This document shows positions 18,083 through 21,447 of a DNA stretch of 21,447 nt, piece after piece. This stretch comes from Pleurotus ostreatus/Saccharomyces cerevisiae fusant (taxonomy: Eukaryota; Opisthokonta), in the NCBI GenBank assembly GCA_024196135.1, contig JAMQCK010000495.1, forward strand, positions 1 through 21,447. The letters run 5' to 3'. Positions within the stretch are counted from its first letter, which is position 1; each line of letters begins with the position of its first letter. The notes beneath the pieces are model-generated. The model worked only from the letters and a program-made list of their open reading frames with translations. It was not told the DNA's origin and did no database searches. The position numbers and the translations under genes are program-made.

Positions 18083-18724
18083 TAGTAGTAGTCGTGAGAT
18101 CTGATTCCTATGAGGGTCTTGAGAAGCGAACTATCCTCGTCTATGTTCTGGTTGCGATTTTTGTGTTGCAAGTACTTATGTATGTAGTTTAAACCTTTCG
18201 TCTGTATTCATTTTACGCTCACTTGCATATTCGGTTCTATGCTGCTACTTTGACTGAATGATATCTCTCTTCGCGTGTCATTTACGCAGGACAGGCACTT
18301 ACCTTTTGTTAGCTCACCAAGATATGCTAAGTAGTATGGGTACAACTGAGTCACACAAGTAGTCAAGACGAGCGCATTCCGGGCGTGCGAGCTCTGTTCG
18401 AAAGCTATATCCCCATCAGGGTTGCTATAATGCGCTTTGCCTGGCAGGGCGCCAAGATTGGATGTCAAGTTCTCCCTCCTCAACTCACGAACTACAGGAC
18501 TTATAGACTCTCCCTTCTCTTCTCGAGCGACCCAGATACTAAGCGGGTCCACCATGAAGCCCACAACCCACGCATATCCGTTACCGACTGTCCGCAAGCC
18601 GACAAGTGATCACGATATCATTGAGGCGATGCTCTTCCTGGCGTTTCGTCGCGCGTGAACGCGGCTACAGCCCCGTCTTCAATACCACCACCATCCCGGG
18701 ATCCTCTGCTCGACACGCGCGAGG
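18083..18724. other. Intergenic, 642 nt, no gene supported
   Basis: This is the 3' flank of Bud6/AIP3 and the promoter of the next plus-strand gene. A minus-strand open frame of 129 codons (18597-18208) starts only with TTG and has no domain. A GGGGATATAGCT string near 18401-18415 (minus) resembles a tRNA start, but no cloverleaf follows. Confidence 0.5.
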
Positions 18725-20939
18725 ATGAGCTTGGACAAGAACCTCTTCACGCTGCTGTTCCGACAGCGCGGCGACGATCCAGCTTCTGTCGATCTCGTCG
18801 ATCCCGCAGGAACTGTGCATTATCAGAAACGCCTGGCGGCAGGCCCTGTGTATAGAGCGGAAGTAACTGGTGCGTCTGAGCCCGAGACTCTGCCCGGGAG
18901 GACGCGCTGACAGCCTCCGCAGACCCTCTGACCCAGTCGTTGCTGGCAAGCGCGACGGCTCCTGCAGCGTTGAATAAGGCCAAGACCTTAGAGCTGTACA
19001 ACCCCAATAGTGTCGTCGAGCTCAAGCATACTGGCCTCCTGACCTTCAAATGGACCTTTAAGTGGGGCGAGTGCGTGTCAAAGTTTTCCATTCATCCGTG
19101 TCACCGCTAACGTCGTCCGCCAGACATGAGTTCGAGTGGAAGCGCGAAGCATGCTACCTCATTCGCAAGCCTGACCCCGCTGTCATGGTCGCAATCACGA
19201 AGGAGCCTACGGGGAAGATTCAGACTACGTCCGTCCAGATACTGGACTACAACCTAAATCGGTACGTCGACTTCCCCGCGTTAGCTTTTCTGTCTCACGA
19301 TCCCCGCCAGGTTCGACATCGACGACCGAAAGGGTCTTGAACTAGTCATCCTCACCGCCCTGCTCACCTTTCAAGATTACAACATCGCCGCGAAGGCGCC
19401 CAAAGGGTCGACATCTGCAACCGCAACGCCTTCGCGTACAAACTCCGCAGATGCTCTTCCTGCACCAGCGCCAGTCACTGCTGTGGCAGTAGCAACCTCC
19501 CCGCCTTCTGTACCATCCACATCAAAGGAAGCGATCCCTGCAACACCGCCTGTTCGCGAACCGGTGGCCGATCCAGCTCCAGAGTACTCTCCTCCGGTCC
19601 CGCCAAGGAACCAGCCTCGCTCTCGCTCCCCTGCTTACGCCTCTCCCGCCGCACGAGCACCTCGACGCTCGCGCTCGCCTACCCGCACTCATCTGGCTGC
19701 GCCTGCCTTGCCTCCGAGGGCCGGAAGCTCGCCGGGTCCTCAGCGACGTTCACCAGCTCCACAGCGACAGTCACCGCCTCGCCGACGGTCGCCTAGTCCG
19801 GCGCACTTTGTAGACGCTCCTCCGCCATCTGCGATCAACCGAGTAGCTGAAGCTGAGCGCGGACGAGCGTTATTTAGCGTTGTGCGCGTAGAGGACGACA
19901 TGAACGTGAAGGGCTACTCACAATTCTGCTGTAACCTTCTGAAGGTTCGTGCCTATCTATTTTCCTACTTCTCTAGCTTACCCTTCTCAAAGGACGACAC
20001 CCTCATGTACATCACCGTCAAGTCCAGCACTGCCAAACACGTCGACAAAACCATGAAGGTCGCCGAAAAGGTCAACAAAAACTACCGCAAGGTCGCTAAG
20101 AAAGATTCTGCGGACCTGCACCAGTATGTCGCGTGGGATTTTCCTGTCACCGAGGACGACAAGAAGGGAAAGAAGAAGAGCAAGAAGGGGACACCGCCGA
20201 CGGGGGTGATTGTGCATCTGAGCAAGAAGGCGATGCCTGAGCTGGAGCCAAAGCTGTCGACGCCGTCGGTGGAGGATGTGCCGTCGGCGGCGTCGTCGCC
20301 TGCGATATGTGAGTGGAATGGGGGTGTCAAGTGAGAGGGGTTGCTAAACTTGTTCATGCAGTGACACCCTCGCGTCCGGCAGGTCACGGACGCTATGCTT
20401 CCGAGCCTCCGCCCACGCATCCAGCGAAGGAGCAGTCGAACAAGGGGAAGAGCAAGAAGGGTGAGTTAAGACGACACTTGCCCGAACCTGTGGCTGATTC
20501 GTTCCCACCAGCGTCTACCCCAGAAGTGCAAGTGTCCCCGCCATCCTCCTCCGACCCTCTCGCGCCCGTACGCGGCAGGCAGAGGGGCAAGTCTCAGGAC
20601 TCATCGACGGCTCTCAAGAAACCACCCATGCCTCGACAACCGTCATCGGGACGCCTGGACATTCCCGGACCCTCGCGCTCCCCGCATCACTCTTCCCCGT
20701 CCACACCGCGCTCCGCATCGCCCTCGCGACACCAGCGCTCGGCGTCGGCGACGCCTCTGCCAGGAGAAGTGACTGAGTCGAGTGGTAGTGGGCATAACCG
20801 GACACTGTCGCGTCTGGATCCGATCAGCAATCCGTTCTTACGACCGAGAGCGGCGACTGCAATACCGGAGACCAATGCACAGAACAGGCAGACGTGGTTT
20901 GGGAATTTCTTTGGGAGGAGCGCGGTGCGCGCAGGGTGA
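18725..20939 (+). CDS. Hypothetical basidiomycete protein with tubby-C-like N-terminal region and long disordered tail (635 aa)
   Basis: Exons are 18725-18869, 18923-19070, 19124-19261, 19311-19944, 19993-20308, 20362-20460 and 20512-20939 (1908 nt), with introns of 53, 53, 49, 48, 53 and 51 nt. Residues 1-165 form a compact beta-rich stretch (NLFTLLFRQRGDD, HEFEWKREACYLIRKPDPAVMVAITKEP, VQILDYNLNRFDIDDRKGLELVILTALLTF). The pattern resembles tubby C-terminal-like/LURP-one domains; this is a fold guess, not a firm match. A Pro/Ala/Ser and SRSRSP-rich linker follows. A second conserved piece (GRALFSVVRVEDDMNVKGYSQFCCNLLK, then DDTLMYITVKSSTAKHVDKTMKVAEKVNKNYRK) begins near 345. The tail is Lys/Ser/Pro-rich and ends NRQTWFGNFFGRSAVRAG, whose amphipathic aromatic end could bind a membrane or partner. 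Introns 4 and 6 are in-frame multiples of three without stops. Confidence 0.75.
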
Positions 20940-21393
20940 AAGTGGTGCGGTCGAAGTGCGAGCGTCACTTAATGAGAAGGTTTGCAGAGAAGAAGCCGAA
21001 CCAACACGGACTCACCATGGACTAAGAGGATGGGTTACTTATTTCTCGCACGATCTTTACGCGTCATGTCTAACTTATGGAATTCTAGATATGAATGTGT
21101 TTCGTATACAGAATGCTAGTGCTTATGTCTACTATTACTACAGTGTACATCTGCTTTCGGTGGCCTTTCGAATGCCCGATGTGATCACGGCTCGCATTCA
21201 GACGCGATCGGCGCCAGCTGATCCCGCCCGACAGTCACGAAGGACTCCTAAAATGGCGGAGGGAGAGCAGCGGAACTAAACCGTAACAATACGATGCTGG
21301 GACAAATGCATACCAAGTGCCTCCCTTGCCTCTTGCCGTCGTCCCGTTCTCTCATTGCTCGGAATCATTGCACTGCTCGCCGCTTACGATTGC
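20940..21393. other. Convergent intergenic region, 454 nt
   Basis: This appears to be the 3' flanks of the gene ending at 20939 and of the minus-strand gene entering from the right. It is AT-richer than its surroundings around 21060-21150. I see no coding signal. Confidence 0.45.
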
Positions 21394-21447
21394 TCAGGAC
21401 ATGCTTGCCTCAGCGGCCTCCTTCTCTGCGTCCTCCCGCCGCTCTCT
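21394..21447 (-). CDS. Partial CDS, C-terminal 17 residues of a minus-strand gene
   Basis: The frame entering from the right edge reads RERREDAEKEAAEASMS and then TGA at 21394-21396. The Lys/Glu/Ala-rich charged pattern is typical of a helical protein C-terminus. The rest lies outside the window, so the product cannot be named. Only 17 residues support it, hence the low confidence. Confidence 0.35.
   Translation of the reverse strand, partial: RERREDAEKEAAEASMS

Noticed and set aside
18080..18091. TAG trinucleotide run at the Bud6 stop
   Set aside because: Only four units; a trivial microsatellite.
18380..18430. tRNA-like strings (GGGGATATAGCT on the minus strand; GTTCGAA on the plus strand)
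   Set aside because: The pieces are on opposite strands, and no cloverleaf, anticodon arm or matching acceptor stem can be drawn.
18208..18597. 129-codon minus-strand frame upstream of the tubby-C-like gene
   Set aside because: TTG start, no domain, and no splice-supported extension.

Overview
This window reads as genomic DNA of a basidiomycete fungus, most likely an Agaricomycete. Almost every gene is broken by 46-62 nt introns with GTRNGT-type donors, CTGAC/CTNAC-like branch sites and YAG acceptors. The gene content also fits: a MYND-finger protein, an F-box protein, a BTB protein, Bud6/AIP3, a Dcr2-type phosphatase and a mitochondrial ribosomal protein. I rebuilt gene models by hand from splice signals, frame continuity and family motifs; every multi-exon model sums to a multiple of three. 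No transposon, tRNA, rRNA or CRISPR was seen.

Left part (1-4313). A small four-exon gene of unknown function (complement 137-573) has a TATA box. A doubtful two-exon small gene follows (1060-1483). Next comes the most interesting locus: a five-exon UstYa/DUF3328-family gene (complement 1741-2752) with a membrane anchor and both HxxHC motifs. It lies head-to-head, across 1.0 kb, with a six-exon gene (3754-4313) for a 98-residue secreted precursor. That precursor has a signal peptide and five tandem copies of a 13-15 residue peptide; four copies are preceded by Lys-Arg (Kex2-type) sites. Each copy sits on its own small phase-0 exon. A Kex2-cleaved repeat precursor beside a DUF3328 oxidase is the hallmark of ascomycete dikaritin RiPP loci (ustiloxin, phomopsin, asperipin, victorin). 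This looks like a minimal basidiomycete version with previously unfamiliar core peptides containing Trp instead of Tyr.

Middle part (4700-10915). A MYND-finger protein (+) converges on mitochondrial ribosomal protein uL23m (-). Upstream of that on the same strand is a nine-exon Dcr2-like metallophosphatase (-). It contains a 5-nt micro-exon that encodes a conserved metal-ligand histidine.

Right part (11138-21447). All clear genes are on the + strand: an F-box protein, a BTB/POZ protein, Bud6/AIP3 (polarity and formin regulator) and a seven-exon disordered protein with a tubby-C-like N-terminal region. The last bases appear to hold the C-terminus of a minus-strand gene that runs off the window. 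These right-hand and middle genes look like ordinary chromosomal housekeeping and regulatory genes, not parts of the peptide locus.
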